Part shown: positions 36,470 to 46,426 of the stretch, in pieces
Numbering within the stretch: the stretch's first letter is position 1
How the letters are laid out: every line of letters begins with the position of its first letter
Assembly: GCF_003993775.1 (NCBI RefSeq)
Contig: NZ_RJRZ01000001.1
Location: 372,001 to 436,000, forward strand
Direction: 5' to 3'
DNA: 64,000 bases
From: Frigidibacter oleivorans
Lineage (GTDB): Bacteria > Pseudomonadota > Alphaproteobacteria > Rhodobacterales > Rhodobacteraceae
The notes under the pieces: model-generated
Told to the model about the DNA's origin: nothing
Databases searched by the model: none
Seen by the model: the letters and a program-made list of their open reading frames with translations, nothing else
Position numbers and translations under genes: made by a program

Positions 36470-36500
36470 TGTGATCACGGCCTGCAATTCCGTGATCACA
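36470..36500 (+). promoter_or_regulatory. Duplicated GTGATCAC operator before sdhC
   Basis: TGTGATCACGG (36470-36480) and CCGTGATCACA (36490-36500) form a perfect 11-bp inverted repeat with a 9-nt spacer. Each arm contains the 8-bp palindrome GTGATCAC, with centres 21 bp apart (two helix turns). This suits cooperative binding of a dimeric regulator, for instance of GntR or CRP/FNR type. It is 172 bp upstream of sdhC. Confidence 0.7.
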
Positions 36501-36671
36501 AAAACACGTTTCTGCGCCCGGATGCGAACTTGCGACGGCATTGCGGTCATCCGAGGCGTGACTTGGCGGAAAAAACCGCTATTGATCGTGCAAAACCAGC
36601 CCGCCCGTCCGCTGGTCCGTCCGCCGGCCGAGGCCGGGGCGGGCCGGGCCCGCCAGAAGAAGGAACGCATC

Positions 36672-37061
36672 ATGGCCGATGCCAGGAAGGTACAGCGCCC
36701 GCTGTCGCCCTTCATGATCGGGCCGTACTACCGGCCCCAGTTGACCTCCATCTCGTCGATCACGATCCGCATCACCGGCATCGCGACCATCGGCACGGTC
36801 TTCCTGCTGGTCTGCTGGCTGCTGGCCGCCGCCAGCTCGGCCGAGGCCTTCGCCATCATGGACGGGCTGCTGACCAGCATCCTGGGCGACGTGCTGCTGA
36901 CGCTGGCGACCTGGGCCATCTGGTATCACGTGCTCGGGCGGCTGCGTCACCTGGTCTGGGACATGGGCTACCTTCTCGATATCCCGGCCAGCGAAACGAT
37001 GGCCAAGGGCATGTTCATCGGCGCCACCCTGCTGACGCTGATCACCGTGTTCGTGGTCTGA
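36672..37061 (+). CDS. sdhC: Succinate dehydrogenase cytochrome b556 subunit
   Basis: The 129-residue SdhC anchors the complex and carries part of the haem b and quinone site. Features: RPLSPFMIGPYYRPQLTSIS then SSITIRITGIATIG (S/R quinone-site residues), and the haem histidine region WYHVLGRLRHLVWDMGY. Three membrane helices are visible. ATG 36672 follows AAGGAACGCATC. It starts the sdhCDA-lipoprotein-B operon. Confidence 0.94.
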   Translation: MADARKVQRPLSPFMIGPYYRPQLTSISSITIRITGIATIGTVFLLVCWLLAAASSAEAFAIMDGLLTSILGDVLLTLATWAIWYHVLGRLRHLVWDMGYLLDIPASETMAKGMFIGATLLTLITVFVV

Positions 37062-37071
37062 GGAGGTTCAG

Positions 37072-37443
37072 ATGCACTACATGACGGATCGCAAGCGCGC
37101 CGAAGGCATGGGCTCCAGCCGGTCGGGGACCCATCACCACTGGCAGATGATGGCCAGTTCCGCGGCGCTGGTGGTGCTGGTGCCGCTCTTCGTCTTCACC
37201 TTCGGCCCGGCGCTCGGCCAAGGCCATGACGAGGTTCTGGCGCTGTTCGCGCGCCCCTTCCCGGCCATCGTCACGGCACTGACCCTGATCGCGGTCGCGC
37301 TTCATTGCCGCAGCGAGGCGGAAGAGGCGATCATCGACTACATGCATGGCGCGGCGGCCAAGCTGACGCTGGTCGCGCTGACGGCGCTGACCTACACGCT
37401 GATCGTGGCCGGGCTGTTCGCCCTGGTCAAACTCGCCCTGTAA
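37072..37443 (+). CDS. sdhD: Succinate dehydrogenase membrane anchor subunit
   Basis: The 123-residue SdhD has three membrane helices and the haem/quinone segment [19 protein letters not shown], with the conserved His and Asp-Tyr of the family. It begins with a basic N-terminus ([20 protein letters not shown]). It is 10 bp after sdhC, with AGGAGG before the ATG. Confidence 0.92.
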   Translation: MHYMTDRKRAEGMGSSRSGTHHHWQMMASSAALVVLVPLFVFTFGPALGQGHDEVLALFARPFPAIVTALTLIAVALHCRSEAEEAIIDYMHGAAAKLTLVALTALTYTLIVAGLFALVKLAL

Positions 37444-37457
37444 GCCGGAAAGACGAC

Positions 37458-39269
37458 ATGACTGCTGCATACGAATACGAGACGCATGTGTATGACGTCG
37501 TGGTCGTGGGCGCCGGCGGCTCGGGCCTGCGGGCGACGCTGGGCATGGCCGAACAGGGCCTGCGCACCGCCTGCGTGACCAAGGTCTTCCCCACCCGCAG
37601 CCACACCGTCGCGGCACAGGGCGGCATCGCCGCCAGCCTGTCCAACATGGGCCCCGACAACTGGCAATGGCACATGTACGACACCGTGAAAGGGTCGGAC
37701 TGGCTGGGCGATACCGATGCGATGGAATACCTCGCCCGCTCGGCCCCCGCCGCGGTCTACGAGCTGGAACATTACGGCGTGCCCTTCAGCCGCACCGAAG
37801 AGGGCAAGATCTACCAGCGCCCCTTCGGCGGCCACACGACCGAATTCGGCGAAGGGCCGCCGGTGCAGCGCACCTGCGCCGCCGCCGACCGCACCGGCCA
37901 TGCGATCCTGCACACGCTGTATGGCCGGTCGCTGAAGGAACAGGCCGAATTCTTCATCGAATACTTCGCCATCGACCTGATCATGTCGGACGACGGCAAG
38001 CGCTGCACCGGCGTGCTGGCCTGGAAGCTCGATGACGGCACGATGCATGTCTTCTCGGCCAAGATGGTGGTGCTGGCCACCGGCGGCTATGGCCGGGCCT
38101 ATTTCTCGGCGACCTCGGCCCATACCTGCACCGGCGACGGCGGCGGGATGGTGGCGCGGGCCGGGCTGCCGCTGCAGGACATGGAATTCGTGCAGTTCCA
38201 CCCGACCGGCATCTACGGCTCGGGCTGCCTGATCACCGAGGGCGCGCGCGGCGAGGGCGGCTATCTGACCAATTCCGAGGGCGAGCGGTTCATGGAACGC
38301 TATGCCCCCACCTACAAGGATCTGGCCAGCCGCGACGTGGTCAGCCGCTGCATGACGATGGAAATCCGCGAGGGCCGCGGCGTCGGCCCCGACAAGGACC
38401 ATATCTTCCTGCACCTGAACCACCTGCCGCCGGAAACGCTGCATGAACGGCTGCCGGGCATTTCGGAATCCGCCAAGATCTTCGCGGGCGTCGACGTGAC
38501 CAAGCAGCCGATCCCGGTGCTGCCGACGGTGCACTACAACATGGGCGGCATCCCCACGAACTATTGGGGCGAGGTGCTGGACCCCACCGACGGCAACCCG
38601 GACGCGGTGTTCGAGGGGCTGATGGCCGTGGGCGAGGCCGGCTGCGCCAGCGTGCACGGCGCCAACCGGCTCGGCTCGAACTCGCTGATCGACCTCGTGG
38701 TCTTCGGCCGCGCCGCCGCGCATCGCGCGGGCGAGATCCTGAAGCCCGGCACGCCCAATCCCGATCTGGGCCGGGCCAGCCTCCAGGCCGCATTCGACCG
38801 TTTCGACGGGCTGCGCCACGCCTCGGGCGCGATCCCGACCGCCGACCTGCGGCTGGAGATGCAGAAGACCATGCAGGCCGATGCCGCCGTCTTCCGCACC
38901 GACAAGACGCTGGCCGAGGGTGTCGAGAAGATGAGCCGCGTGGCCGAGAAGATGGGCGACCTGAAGGTCACCGACCGCAGCCTCGTCTGGAACAGCGACC
39001 TGATGGAGACGCTGGAACTGACCAACCTGATGCCGAACGCGCTGGCCACCATCGTGTCGGCCGAGGCGCGCAAGGAATCGCGCGGCGCCCATGCGCACGA
39101 GGACTGGCCGAACCGCGACGACGAGACCTGGCGCAAGCACAGCCTCGCCTGGGTGGACGGGTCCCGGGTCACGCTGGGCTATCGCCCCGTGCATCTCGAC
39201 CCGCTGACGACGGCGGACGAAGGCGGGATCGACCTGAAGAAGATCGCGCCGAAGGCCCGGGTCTACTGA
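37458..39269 (+). CDS. sdhA: Succinate dehydrogenase flavoprotein subunit
   Basis: The 603-residue SdhA oxidises succinate to fumarate. The FAD fold is [18 protein letters not shown]. The covalent-flavin histidine is H49 in [11 protein letters not shown]. Active-site segments are [40 protein letters not shown] and [20 protein letters not shown]. The C-terminus has the usual [17 protein letters not shown] region. The ATG is 14 bp after sdhD, and its stop overlaps the next start (TGATG). Confidence 0.97.
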   Translation: MTAAYEYETHVYDVVVVGAGGSGLRATLGMAEQGLRTACVTKVFPTRSHTVAAQGGIAASLSNMGPDNWQWHMYDTVKGSDWLGDTDAMEYLARSAPAAVYELEHYGVPFSRTEEGKIYQRPFGGHTTEFGEGPPVQRTCAAADRTGHAILHTLYGRSLKEQAEFFIEYFAIDLIMSDDGKRCTGVLAWKLDDGTMHVFSAKMVVLATGGYGRAYFSATSAHTCTGDGGGMVARAGLPLQDMEFVQFHPTGIYGSGCLITEGARGEGGYLTNSEGERFMERYAPTYKDLASRDVVSRCMTMEIREGRGVGPDKDHIFLHLNHLPPETLHERLPGISESAKIFAGVDVTKQPIPVLPTVHYNMGGIPTNYWGEVLDPTDGNPDAVFEGLMAVGEAGCASVHGANRLGSNSLIDLVVFGRAAAHRAGEILKPGTPNPDLGRASLQAAFDRFDGLRHASGAIPTADLRLEMQKTMQADAAVFRTDKTLAEGVEKMSRVAEKMGDLKVTDRSLVWNSDLMETLELTNLMPNALATIVSAEARKESRGAHAHEDWPNRDDETWRKHSLAWVDGSRVTLGYRPVHLDPLTTADEGGIDLKKIAPKARVY

Positions 39270-39562
39270 TGCGCGCCATCGCGGCATATGGCGTGGCGCT
39301 GGCCATGCTGGCCGCGGGCTGCGGCCCGATCCCGGTGGACCGGGCCGAACGCTTCTGCGCGCGGCAGCTGTCGACGCCGCAGCCGGTGACCGGCAAGGCC
39401 GAATTCGGCGTGTCGGACGGCAACTTCCACAACGGCTACGAGCTCGACATCGCCCTGCAGTCGAACGCGGGCGATCCGGCCGCGGCCTACAACTCCTGCG
39501 TGGTGCGCAAGTCGGGCGAGTTCCCGACGCGGCCCTGGCACAGCCTCGGGGGCGGGGCATGA
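39269..39562 (+). CDS. Small lipoprotein between sdhA and sdhB
   Basis: A 97-residue protein with a lipoprotein signal, [18 protein letters not shown] (lipobox LAAGC, lipidated C18). The mature part has two further cysteines (FCARQLS and NSCVVRK), likely a disulfide in the periplasm, and [20 protein letters not shown]. No family recognised. Its ATG overlaps the sdhA stop and it is in the sdh operon; sdhB follows after 118 bp. A role in the complex or its assembly is only positional. Confidence 0.7.
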   Translation: MRAIAAYGVALAMLAAGCGPIPVDRAERFCARQLSTPQPVTGKAEFGVSDGNFHNGYELDIALQSNAGDPAAAYNSCVVRKSGEFPTRPWHSLGGGA

Positions 39563-39680
39563 TCCGCCGCCCCCTGCCCCGTTTCGCCGACGTCTGCCTT
39601 GCGGCAGCGCCCACCCGATGCTCCGGCCCAGCCACCCAAGCGGCCGCCACAACCCCGGACTGACTGGAAGGGACCGTCAC

Positions 39681-40460
39681 ATGGTGCAATTCACCCTCCC
39701 CAAGAACTCGAAGATCCGCGTCGGCAAGACCTGGCCCCGCCCCGAGGGCGCGACCAACGTGCGCAAGTTCCAGATCTATCGCTGGAACCCGGACGATGGC
39801 GAAAACCCCCGGGTCGATACCTATTTCGTCGACATGGACAGGTGCGGCCCGATGGTTCTGGACGCGCTGATCAAGATCAAGAACGAGATCGACCCGACCC
39901 TGACCTTCCGCCGGTCCTGCCGCGAGGGCATCTGCGGCTCCTGCGCGATGAACATCGACGGGATCAACACGCTGGCCTGCATCTATGGCCTCGACGAGGT
40001 GAAGGGCGACGTGCGGATCAACCCGCTGCCGCACATGCCGGTGATCAAGGACCTGATCCCCGACCTGACGCTGTTCTACGCGCAGCACGCCTCGATCATG
40101 CCGTGGCTGGAAACCAAGACCAACCGGCCGGCCAAGGAATGGCGCCAGTCGATCGAGGACCGCAAGAAGCTCGACGGTCTTTATGAATGCGTGATGTGCG
40201 CCTCCTGCTCGACCGCCTGCCCCAGCTACTGGTGGAACTCGGACCGCTATCTCGGCCCGGCCGCGCTGCTGCACGCCTATCGCTGGATCATCGATTCCCG
40301 TGACGAGGCGACGGGCGAGCGGCTGGACGGGCTCGAGGATCCGTTCAAGCTGTATCGCTGCCACACGATCATGAACTGCGCCAAGACCTGCCCCAAGGGC
40401 CTGAACCCGGCGAAGGCGATTGCCGAGATCAAGAAGATGATGGTGGAACGGATCGTCTGA
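39681..40460 (+). CDS. sdhB: Succinate dehydrogenase iron-sulfur subunit
   Basis: The 259-residue SdhB carries the 2Fe-2S, 4Fe-4S and 3Fe-4S clusters that link FAD to quinone. Cluster segments are [37 protein letters not shown] and [17 protein letters not shown]. It ends with [24 protein letters not shown] precedes the ATG. A GC-rich hairpin follows. Confidence 0.96.
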   Translation: MVQFTLPKNSKIRVGKTWPRPEGATNVRKFQIYRWNPDDGENPRVDTYFVDMDRCGPMVLDALIKIKNEIDPTLTFRRSCREGICGSCAMNIDGINTLACIYGLDEVKGDVRINPLPHMPVIKDLIPDLTLFYAQHASIMPWLETKTNRPAKEWRQSIEDRKKLDGLYECVMCASCSTACPSYWWNSDRYLGPAALLHAYRWIIDSRDEATGERLDGLEDPFKLYRCHTIMNCAKTCPKGLNPAKAIAEIKKMMVERIV

Positions 40461-40482
40461 CCCGCAGCCTGCCCGCGCGCGC

Positions 40483-40510
40483 ACGGCCCCGGTCCCCGGA
40501 CCGGGGCCGT
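40483..40510 (+). terminator. Hairpin after sdhB
   Basis: ACGGCCCCGGTCC and GGACCGGGGCCGT form a perfect 13-bp inverted repeat with a 2-nt centre, 22 bp past the sdhB stop. Only two T residues follow, so it may be a strong structure with weak release. Confidence 0.65.
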
Positions 40511-40614
40511 TTCGCTGCGTTGCGGCGACCGCATGGCGTGGTTGCAGAACCGGGGGTGGTCGGGCGGCGGCGATGCGCCTACCTCCGGTCCAGCAACAGC
40601 CGAAGGTCGAACCG

Positions 40615-40812
40615 ATGTTCATGTCCCTTCTGCGGCCCCGGGCCGCAGCCGCCCCCACCGCGATGCCGGCCGACGCATCGCCCGCGCCGGTCGCGGCCCC
40701 GCCCGCATCCGAGGCGGTGCCCGCCTATTACGACCCCTTGCCCGCCAGCCCGGCGACGCCCCGGCCGCAGACCGCGCTTGAACAGATGTATGCCTATTAC
40801 GAGGCCGCCTGA
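40615..40812 (+). CDS. Small Ala/Pro-rich protein
   Basis: A 65-residue frame starting MFMSLLRPRAAAAP, with a central Ala/Pro region and the more protein-like end TALEQMYAYYEAA. AAGG precedes the ATG. No family recognised; it may be a small structural or regulatory protein. It is followed in 27 bp by another small gene. Confidence 0.45.
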   Translation: MFMSLLRPRAAAAPTAMPADASPAPVAAPPASEAVPAYYDPLPASPATPRPQTALEQMYAYYEAA

Positions 40813-40839
40813 GCCGGCGGGCCCGATCGGGGGGCCGTC

Positions 40840-41064
40840 ATGCCGCTGGTCCTGATCGGGTTCGTGCTGTTCTTCGTGCTGGCCTGGTGGTGGCATCGCA
40901 GCCGCAGCCTGACCCGCGACTGCCTGTGGCGCGAGGATCGCCGCCGCGCCGGACCCGGCGAAAGCTGGTTCCACTGCCTCGCCTGCGGGGCGGAACTGAC
41001 CCTGCCGCGCGGGCAGGAACCCCGCGACTGCCTGCGCGGGCGGACCGGTCGCGGAGCGGACTAG
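40840..41064 (+). CDS. Small membrane-anchored CxxC protein
   Basis: A 74-residue protein with an N-terminal membrane helix (MPLVLIGFVLFFVLAWWWHR), a basic stretch and a zinc-ribbon-like half, WFHCLACGAELTLP, with one more cysteine at RDCLRG. GGGGGG precedes the ATG. Its end overlaps the convergent sseA by 4 bp. Function unknown. Confidence 0.55.
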   Translation: MPLVLIGFVLFFVLAWWWHRSRSLTRDCLWREDRRRAGPGESWFHCLACGAELTLPRGQEPRDCLRGRTGRGAD

Positions 41065-41906
41065 CCGGTCGCGACCTTCAGGTCGCCATACATGCCCCAT
41101 TCCGTCCAGGACCCGTCATAGAGCGCGTGGTCCCGATGCCCGATCCGTTCCAGCGCAAGGCTCAGGATCGCCGCCGAAACGCCCGACCCGCAGGTGGTGA
41201 TCGCCGGTTTCGCCAGATCGACCCCGGCCTGGGTGAAGGCCTGGCGCAGTTCCTCGACCGGGCGCATCGTGCCGTCGGCGTTCAGCAGCCGGCCGAAGGG
41301 CAGGTTCCGGGAGTTGGGGATATGGCCCGAGCGCAGGCCGGGCCGCGGCTCCGGCTCTTCGCCGCGAAAACGGGGGGCGCTGCGGGCATCGACGATCTGC
41401 GGATCGCCCAGCTTCGAGGCGGCGGCGACCTCGGTCACGTCCTTCACCAGCCGGGGCTGGCGCTGCACGGTCAGGTGCCGGTCGCGGATCTGCGGCGGCA
41501 GATCGTCCACCGGGCGGCCCTCGGCCAGCCATTTCGGCAAGCCCCCGTCCAGCACCGCCACATCGGTCTTGCCCATCAGCCGGAACAGCCACCAGACCCG
41601 CGGCGCGGAAAAGATGCCGGCGCCGTCATAGATCACCACCTGCTGCCCGTCGCCCACGCCCATGGCGCGCAGCCGGGCCACGAACTTTTCCGGCGGCGGC
41701 GCCATATGCGGCAGGTCGGAGCGCAGGTCGGAAATCTCGTCGATGTCGAAGAACCGGGCGCCGGGGATGTGCCGCAGATCGTATTCCGCCCGCGGGTCGC
41801 GGTTCATCGCCGGCAGATACCACGAGCCGTCGAGGATGCGCAGGTCCGGGTCGCGCAGGTTCGCCTCCAGCCAGCCGGTCGATACCAGCGTCTTCGGATC
41901 GTCCAT
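41061..41906 (-). CDS. sseA: 3-mercaptopyruvate sulfurtransferase
   Basis: A 281-residue tandem-rhodanese enzyme that transfers sulfur from 3-mercaptopyruvate. The N-terminal inactive domain has LRILDGSWYLPAMNRDPRAE and HIPGARFFDID. The C-terminal active domain has the catalytic loop CGSGVSA with C239, the mercaptopyruvate form of the loop, and GHIPNSRNLPFGRLL. The end LYDGSWTEWGM is typical. ATG 41906 follows GAGGGGGCGGG. Confidence 0.93.
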   Translation of the reverse strand: MDDPKTLVSTGWLEANLRDPDLRILDGSWYLPAMNRDPRAEYDLRHIPGARFFDIDEISDLRSDLPHMAPPPEKFVARLRAMGVGDGQQVVIYDGAGIFSAPRVWWLFRLMGKTDVAVLDGGLPKWLAEGRPVDDLPPQIRDRHLTVQRQPRLVKDVTEVAAASKLGDPQIVDARSAPRFRGEEPEPRPGLRSGHIPNSRNLPFGRLLNADGTMRPVEELRQAFTQAGVDLAKPAITTCGSGVSAAILSLALERIGHRDHALYDGSWTEWGMYGDLKVATG

Positions 41907-41977
41907 GTCCCGCCCCCTCACGCGCGATTTCCCCTGCCATACCGGCTGGCGCGCGCGGCGACAACCTCGGGCCGGGC

Positions 41978-42457
41978 TCAGGCCCCGCCTTGTTTCAGCA
42001 GACGCGCCTTCTGCCGGTCCCAGTCGCGCTTGGCCGAGGTTTCGCGCTTGTCGGCCAGCTTCTTGCCCTTGGCGATGCCCAGCTTCAGCTTCACCACGCC
42101 GCGGTCGTTGAAATACATGACCAGGGGTACGATGGTCATCCCTTCGCGCCCGACCGCGTTCCACAGCCGCGACAGTTCCTTGCGGTTGACCAGCAGCTTG
42201 CGCCGCCGCCGCTCCTCGTGCCCGAAGACGCCGGCCTGCATGTAGGGCGCGATATAGCCGTTGATCAGCCACAGCTCGCCGCCTTCGACGCTGGCATAGC
42301 TTTCGGCGATGTTGGCCTGCCCCTGCCGCAGCGATTTCACCTCGGACCCCATCAGCACGATCCCGGCCTCGAGATCGCTTTCGATGGCATAGTCGAACCG
42401 CGCGCGGCGGTTTTCGGCGATCAGCTTGCTGTTGGGGTCGTGCTTCTTTTGCGACAT
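41978..42457 (-). CDS. smpB: SsrA-binding protein SmpB
   Basis: SmpB binds tmRNA and places it on stalled ribosomes. The 159-residue protein shows the whole pattern: [52 protein letters not shown] then [16 protein letters not shown] and [20 protein letters not shown]. It is 96 bp after dapA, the order known in Rhodobacterales. Confidence 0.96.
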   Translation of the reverse strand: MSQKKHDPNSKLIAENRRARFDYAIESDLEAGIVLMGSEVKSLRQGQANIAESYASVEGGELWLINGYIAPYMQAGVFGHEERRRRKLLVNRKELSRLWNAVGREGMTIVPLVMYFNDRGVVKLKLGIAKGKKLADKRETSAKRDWDRQKARLLKQGGA

Positions 42458-42553
42458 GATCGGGCCGAGATAGGCGCTCGCGCCCGCGCTGTCCAGTGCC
42501 GTGGCCCGGCAGCGGCGGGCGGGACACGTGCCCCGCCCCCCGCCGTCGCCGCG

Positions 42554-43426
42554 TCAGATCAGCCCGGCATGGCGCATGGCCGCGTCGATCCGGGCCTTGG
42601 TGCTGTCCATCAGCTCGGTCAGCGGCAGCCGCACCTCGGCCGCGCACAGGCCCAGCCTCGACATGCCGTATTTCGCCCCTGCCAGCCCCGGTTCGATGAA
42701 AATCGCCTCGTGCAGCGGCATCAGCCGGTCCTGGTAGTCCAGCGCGGCGGCATAGTCGCCGCGCAGCGTCGCCTCCTGGAATTCCGCGCAGAGCCGCGGC
42801 GCCACGTTGGCGGTGACGCTGATGCAGCCGACCCCGCCATGCGCGTTGAAGCCGAGCGCCGTCGCATCCTCGCCCGACAGCTGGATGAAATCCGGCCCGC
42901 AGCTGGCGCGCTGCTGGCTGACACGCTCCAGCCGGCCGGTCGCGTCCTTGACGCCGACGATGCGCGGCAGCTTCGCCAGTTCGCCCATCGTCTCGGGCGT
43001 CATGTCGATCACCGACCGCCCGGGGATGTTGTAGATGACGATCGGCAGGCTGCAGGCATCGTGCATCGCGGTAAAATGCGCGATCAGGCCCCGCTGCGTC
43101 GGCTTGTTGTAATAGGGCGTCACCACCAGCGCACCGTCGGCGCCCACCTCTTCGGCGTGGCGGATCAGTCCGATCCCTTCGGCGGTGGCATTCGATCCGG
43201 CCCCGGCGATCACCGGGATCCGGCCTTCCGCCGCCTCGACCACGGCGGCGATGACCTGCCCGTGTTCCTCGTGGCTGAGCGTCGGGCTTTCGCCGGTGGT
43301 GCCCACGGGCACGATCCCGTGGCTGCCCTCGGCCACATGCCAGGCGACGAGCTTCTTCAGCGTGTCGAAGTCCACTTGGCCGTCCTTGAACGGCGTGACC
43401 AGGGCTGGAATGGACCCCTTGAACAT
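42554..43426 (-). CDS. dapA: 4-hydroxy-tetrahydrodipicolinate synthase
   Basis: DapA condenses pyruvate with aspartate semialdehyde in lysine and diaminopimelate synthesis. The 290-residue TIM barrel has [22 protein letters not shown] (T43, T44), [14 protein letters not shown], the catalytic Y132 in IYNIPGRS, and the Schiff-base lysine K160 in [13 protein letters not shown] 43426 follows AGGAGCGTGTC, so 30 upstream in-frame codons are excluded. Divergent from slt. Confidence 0.95.
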   Translation of the reverse strand: MFKGSIPALVTPFKDGQVDFDTLKKLVAWHVAEGSHGIVPVGTTGESPTLSHEEHGQVIAAVVEAAEGRIPVIAGAGSNATAEGIGLIRHAEEVGADGALVVTPYYNKPTQRGLIAHFTAMHDACSLPIVIYNIPGRSVIDMTPETMGELAKLPRIVGVKDATGRLERVSQQRASCGPDFIQLSGEDATALGFNAHGGVGCISVTANVAPRLCAEFQEATLRGDYAAALDYQDRLMPLHEAIFIEPGLAGAKYGMSRLGLCAAEVRLPLTELMDSTKARIDAAMRHAGLI

Positions 43427-43601
43427 GACACGCTCCTGCAGAGGGGCGCCGGGTCGGGCCGGATGGCGGGACTCGGGCGCGGTTGATCGGCGCATCCCTA
43501 GCGGGCCGGCGCGCACTTGCCAAGTTTGTGTGTTGAGCCGCCCGCCCGGCCGCGGCTAGGGTCCGGGCATTCCGCCCTGTCCCCGACCGCGAAAGGACCC
43601 C

Positions 43602-45539
43602 ATGCTGCGCCGCCTTGCCCCCGCCTTCCTTCTCGCCACCAGCCTCGCCGGCCCCGCCGGGGCCGAGGATGCCGCGGCGTTGCGGCAGGCGCTGGCGACC
43701 GGCGGCGCGGGCGACTGGCCGGTGGCGATGGGGCAGGCGCGGCTCTCCGGCCCGGTGGCCATCGACATCCTCGACTGGCAGCGCCTGCGCGCGGGCGAGG
43801 GCACCTTCGCCGAGGCGCGCGACTTCCTCGGCCGGAACCCCGACTGGCCGGGCCTGCCCCTGCTGCGCAAGGCGGCCGAAGGCCGGATCGAGGCGGGCGA
43901 GGACCCGGCCGTGGTCATCGCCTTCTTCTCGCTCGACGCCCCGCAGACCGGCAGCGGCGCGCTGGCGCTGGCCGAGGCCTTTGCCGCGCAGGACCGCACG
44001 GCCGAGGCGCAGGCCGAGGCGGTGCGCGCCTGGCGCGACCTGTCGCTGACGGCGGAGGAGGAGGCGCGGCTCCTGTCCCGCTGGGGCGAGGTGCTGGCCG
44101 ATCACCACGGCGGGCGGATGGCGGCGCTCCTGGATGCCGGACGGCTGACCGAGGCGCGGCGGATGCTGCCACGCGTCACCGCCGGCACACGGGCGGTGGC
44201 CGAGGCGCGGATCGCGCTGCAGGCGCAGGCGCCCGGCGTCGACGCGCTGATCGGGGCGGTGCCCGAATACATGGCGGGATCGGCGGGGCTGGCGCATGAC
44301 CGCTTCATCTGGCGCATCCGCAAGGACCGCTACGACGATGCCGCGGCCCTGCTGCTGGAACGGTCCGGCAGCGCCGACAGCCTGGGCCGCCCCGAGGCCT
44401 GGGCGGAATGGCGCGCGATCCTCGCCCGGCGCGAGATGCGTCTGGGGCGGCCGGAACAGGCCTATCGCATCGCCACGGCGCATCACCTGACCGAAGGGTC
44501 GGACTATGCCGATCTGGAATGGCTGGCGGGCTATCTGGCGCTGCGCCGGCTTGACCGGCCCGAGGATGCGCTGGCGCATTTCGGCCGCTTCCAGTCTGCG
44601 GTATCCAGCCCGATCAGCCTCGGCCGCGCCGGATACTGGCAGGGCCGCGCCTTCGAGGCGCTTGGCCGCACCGCCGAGGCCGAGGCCGCCTATCGCTTCG
44701 GCGCGCAATACCAGACCTCGTTCTACGGGCTGATGGCGGCGGAAAAGCTGGGCCTGCCGCTTGCCCCCGAACTGACCGCCGCGGATGCCCCCCCGGACTG
44801 GCGGGGCGCGGGCTTCACCGCCTCGCGCGTGTTCCAGGCGGGAGAGCTGCTTTATGCCGCCGGCGACACGGCGCAGGGCGAGCGGTTCCTGCTGCATCTG
44901 GCCGAAACCCTGCCGGTGGACGATCTGGCGGCGCTGGCGGGCTATGCGCTGGAAAAGGATCATCCGCATCTGGCGCTTCTGGTGGCCAAGCAGGCCGCGG
45001 CGCGCGGGCGCATCCTGCCCGCCGCCTATTTCCCGATGAACGGCATGCAGGCGATGGACCTGCCGGTGGCGCCGGAACTGGCGCTGTCGATCGCCCGGCG
45101 CGAAAGCGAGTTCGACCCCGAGGTGATCAGCCATGCCGGCGCACGGGGGCTGATGCAGGTGATGCCGGGCACGGCCAAGCTGATGGCCGACAAGATCGGC
45201 CAGCCCTATGCGCTGTCGCGGCTGACCGGCGACTGGCAGTACAACGCGGCGCTCGGCGCGGCCTATCTGGCGCATCTGGAGGAAGAGTTCGGCACCGCCG
45301 CCGCCCTGATCGCGGCCGGCTACAATGCCGGGCCGGGCCGGCCCCGGCAATGGGTGGCCGATTACGGCGACCCGCGCCGCCCCGAGGTGGATGTCGTCGA
45401 CTGGATCGAGAGCATCCCCTTCGTCGAGACGCAGAACTACGTGATGCGGGTCACCGAATGCCTGCCGATCTATCGGGCGCGGCTGACCGGGCAGAACCAG
45501 CCGATCCGGCTGACCGACGAGTTGAAGGGCCTGCTCTAG
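43602..45539 (+). CDS. slt: Soluble lytic murein transglycosylase
   Basis: A 645-residue periplasmic enzyme cleaving peptidoglycan with anhydro-product formation. A signal peptide (RRLAPAFLLATSLAGPAGA) precedes a long superhelical (SLT U/L-like) region and the C-terminal SLT domain. The catalytic glutamate is E501 in ARRESEFDPEVISHAGARGL, followed by MQVMPGTAKLMADKIG and AGYNAGPGRPRQWVADYG. Its stop overlaps the stop of the convergent permease gene. Confidence 0.93.
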   Translation: MLRRLAPAFLLATSLAGPAGAEDAAALRQALATGGAGDWPVAMGQARLSGPVAIDILDWQRLRAGEGTFAEARDFLGRNPDWPGLPLLRKAAEGRIEAGEDPAVVIAFFSLDAPQTGSGALALAEAFAAQDRTAEAQAEAVRAWRDLSLTAEEEARLLSRWGEVLADHHGGRMAALLDAGRLTEARRMLPRVTAGTRAVAEARIALQAQAPGVDALIGAVPEYMAGSAGLAHDRFIWRIRKDRYDDAAALLLERSGSADSLGRPEAWAEWRAILARREMRLGRPEQAYRIATAHHLTEGSDYADLEWLAGYLALRRLDRPEDALAHFGRFQSAVSSPISLGRAGYWQGRAFEALGRTAEAEAAYRFGAQYQTSFYGLMAAEKLGLPLAPELTAADAPPDWRGAGFTASRVFQAGELLYAAGDTAQGERFLLHLAETLPVDDLAALAGYALEKDHPHLALLVAKQAAARGRILPAAYFPMNGMQAMDLPVAPELALSIARRESEFDPEVISHAGARGLMQVMPGTAKLMADKIGQPYALSRLTGDWQYNAALGAAYLAHLEEEFGTAAALIAAGYNAGPGRPRQWVADYGDPRRPEVDVVDWIESIPFVETQNYVMRVTECLPIYRARLTGQNQPIRLTDELKGLL

Positions 45540-46426
45540 ATCCGCCGCGCGGGCAGCGGCGCGCCCTTGCGCCGCGACCGCCACAGCGTGAACAGCCCCG
45601 CGCCCACGACGATAGCCGCACCCGCCACCACCTCGGGGCGCAGCACCTCGCCGAACAGCGTCAGCCCGACCGCCGTGACCCAGACCAGCTGCAGATAGGC
45701 GAAGGGCTGCAGGGCCGAGGCCTCGGCCACCTCATAGGCGCGGATCAGCATCCAGTGTGCGGACATCGCGCCGATGCACAGGACCAGCATCCAGCCCCAG
45801 TCCGCCGGGGTCATCCATTCCCAGTGCCAGATGCCGACCGCGGTGATGGCCACCGCGCCGACGGTGCCCGTCCAGAAGAAGCTGACCGAGGCCGCATCCT
45901 CGCGTCCGACATAGCGGGTCAACAGACCGTAGAGCGCGAACATCGCCGCCGCGACCAGCGGCACCGCGGCCTCGGGCGCGAAGACGGCGCGCCCCGGCTG
46001 CAGGATCACAAGCACGCCGACGAAGCCGATGGCGATGGCCGTCCAGCGCCGCCAGCCCACCCTTTCGCGCAGGACCGGGCCGGACAGCGCCGCCACCAGC
46101 AGCGGATAGCAGGTGAAGACGGCGTGGGATTCGACCAGACCCAGCAGGGTGAAGGACAGCACCATCACGCAGATCTCGCCCACCAGCAGCAGCCCGCGCA
46201 GCGCCTGCACCAGCGGACGGCGGCTGCGGGCGGCGGCGCGCAGGCCCCCGGGCGCCCGGGCCGCGACGGCCAGCACGAAGGCGGCGAAGAACCAGTAGCG
46301 GATCATCACCACCATCAGCACGTTGTATTCGCCGGCCAGATGCCGGGACAGCGCGTCCTGCAGGGCGAAGATCACCGTCGTCCCCACCATCAGCGCAATG
46401 CCCTTGCGCGTATCCTGTTCGGTCAC
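45536..46426 (-). CDS. EamA/DMT-family permease
   Basis: A 296-residue drug/metabolite transporter with ten membrane helices in two EamA repeats (LMVGTTVIFALQDALSRHLA and LVAAAMFALYGLLTRYVGRE). FTCYPLLVAALSGPVLRERV and QPFAYLQLVWVTAVGLTLFG are typical of S-adenosylmethionine or general DMT members. The start is GTG at 46426, overlapping the mnmD stop (GTGA), so the two are coupled. Substrate unknown. Confidence 0.88.
   Translation of the reverse strand: MTEQDTRKGIALMVGTTVIFALQDALSRHLAGEYNVLMVVMIRYWFFAAFVLAVAARAPGGLRAAARSRRPLVQALRGLLLVGEICVMVLSFTLLGLVESHAVFTCYPLLVAALSGPVLRERVGWRRWTAIAIGFVGVLVILQPGRAVFAPEAAVPLVAAAMFALYGLLTRYVGREDAASVSFFWTGTVGAVAITAVGIWHWEWMTPADWGWMLVLCIGAMSAHWMLIRAYEVAEASALQPFAYLQLVWVTAVGLTLFGEVLRPEVVAGAAIVVGAGLFTLWRSRRKGAPLPARRI

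Larger units (their letters stand above)
36344..36671. other. Intergenic region between amtB and sdhC
   Basis: It holds the amtB terminator (36402-36433) and a double GTGATCAC operator (36470-36500). About 170 bp between the operator and sdhC should contain the sdh leader. No further gene is seen. Confidence 0.6.

Noticed and set aside
41061-45584. A single 1500-codon minus-strand frame spanning sseA to slt
   Set aside because: Only the first part (sseA) is a real gene; the rest is out of frame with SmpB and DapA and antisense to Slt.
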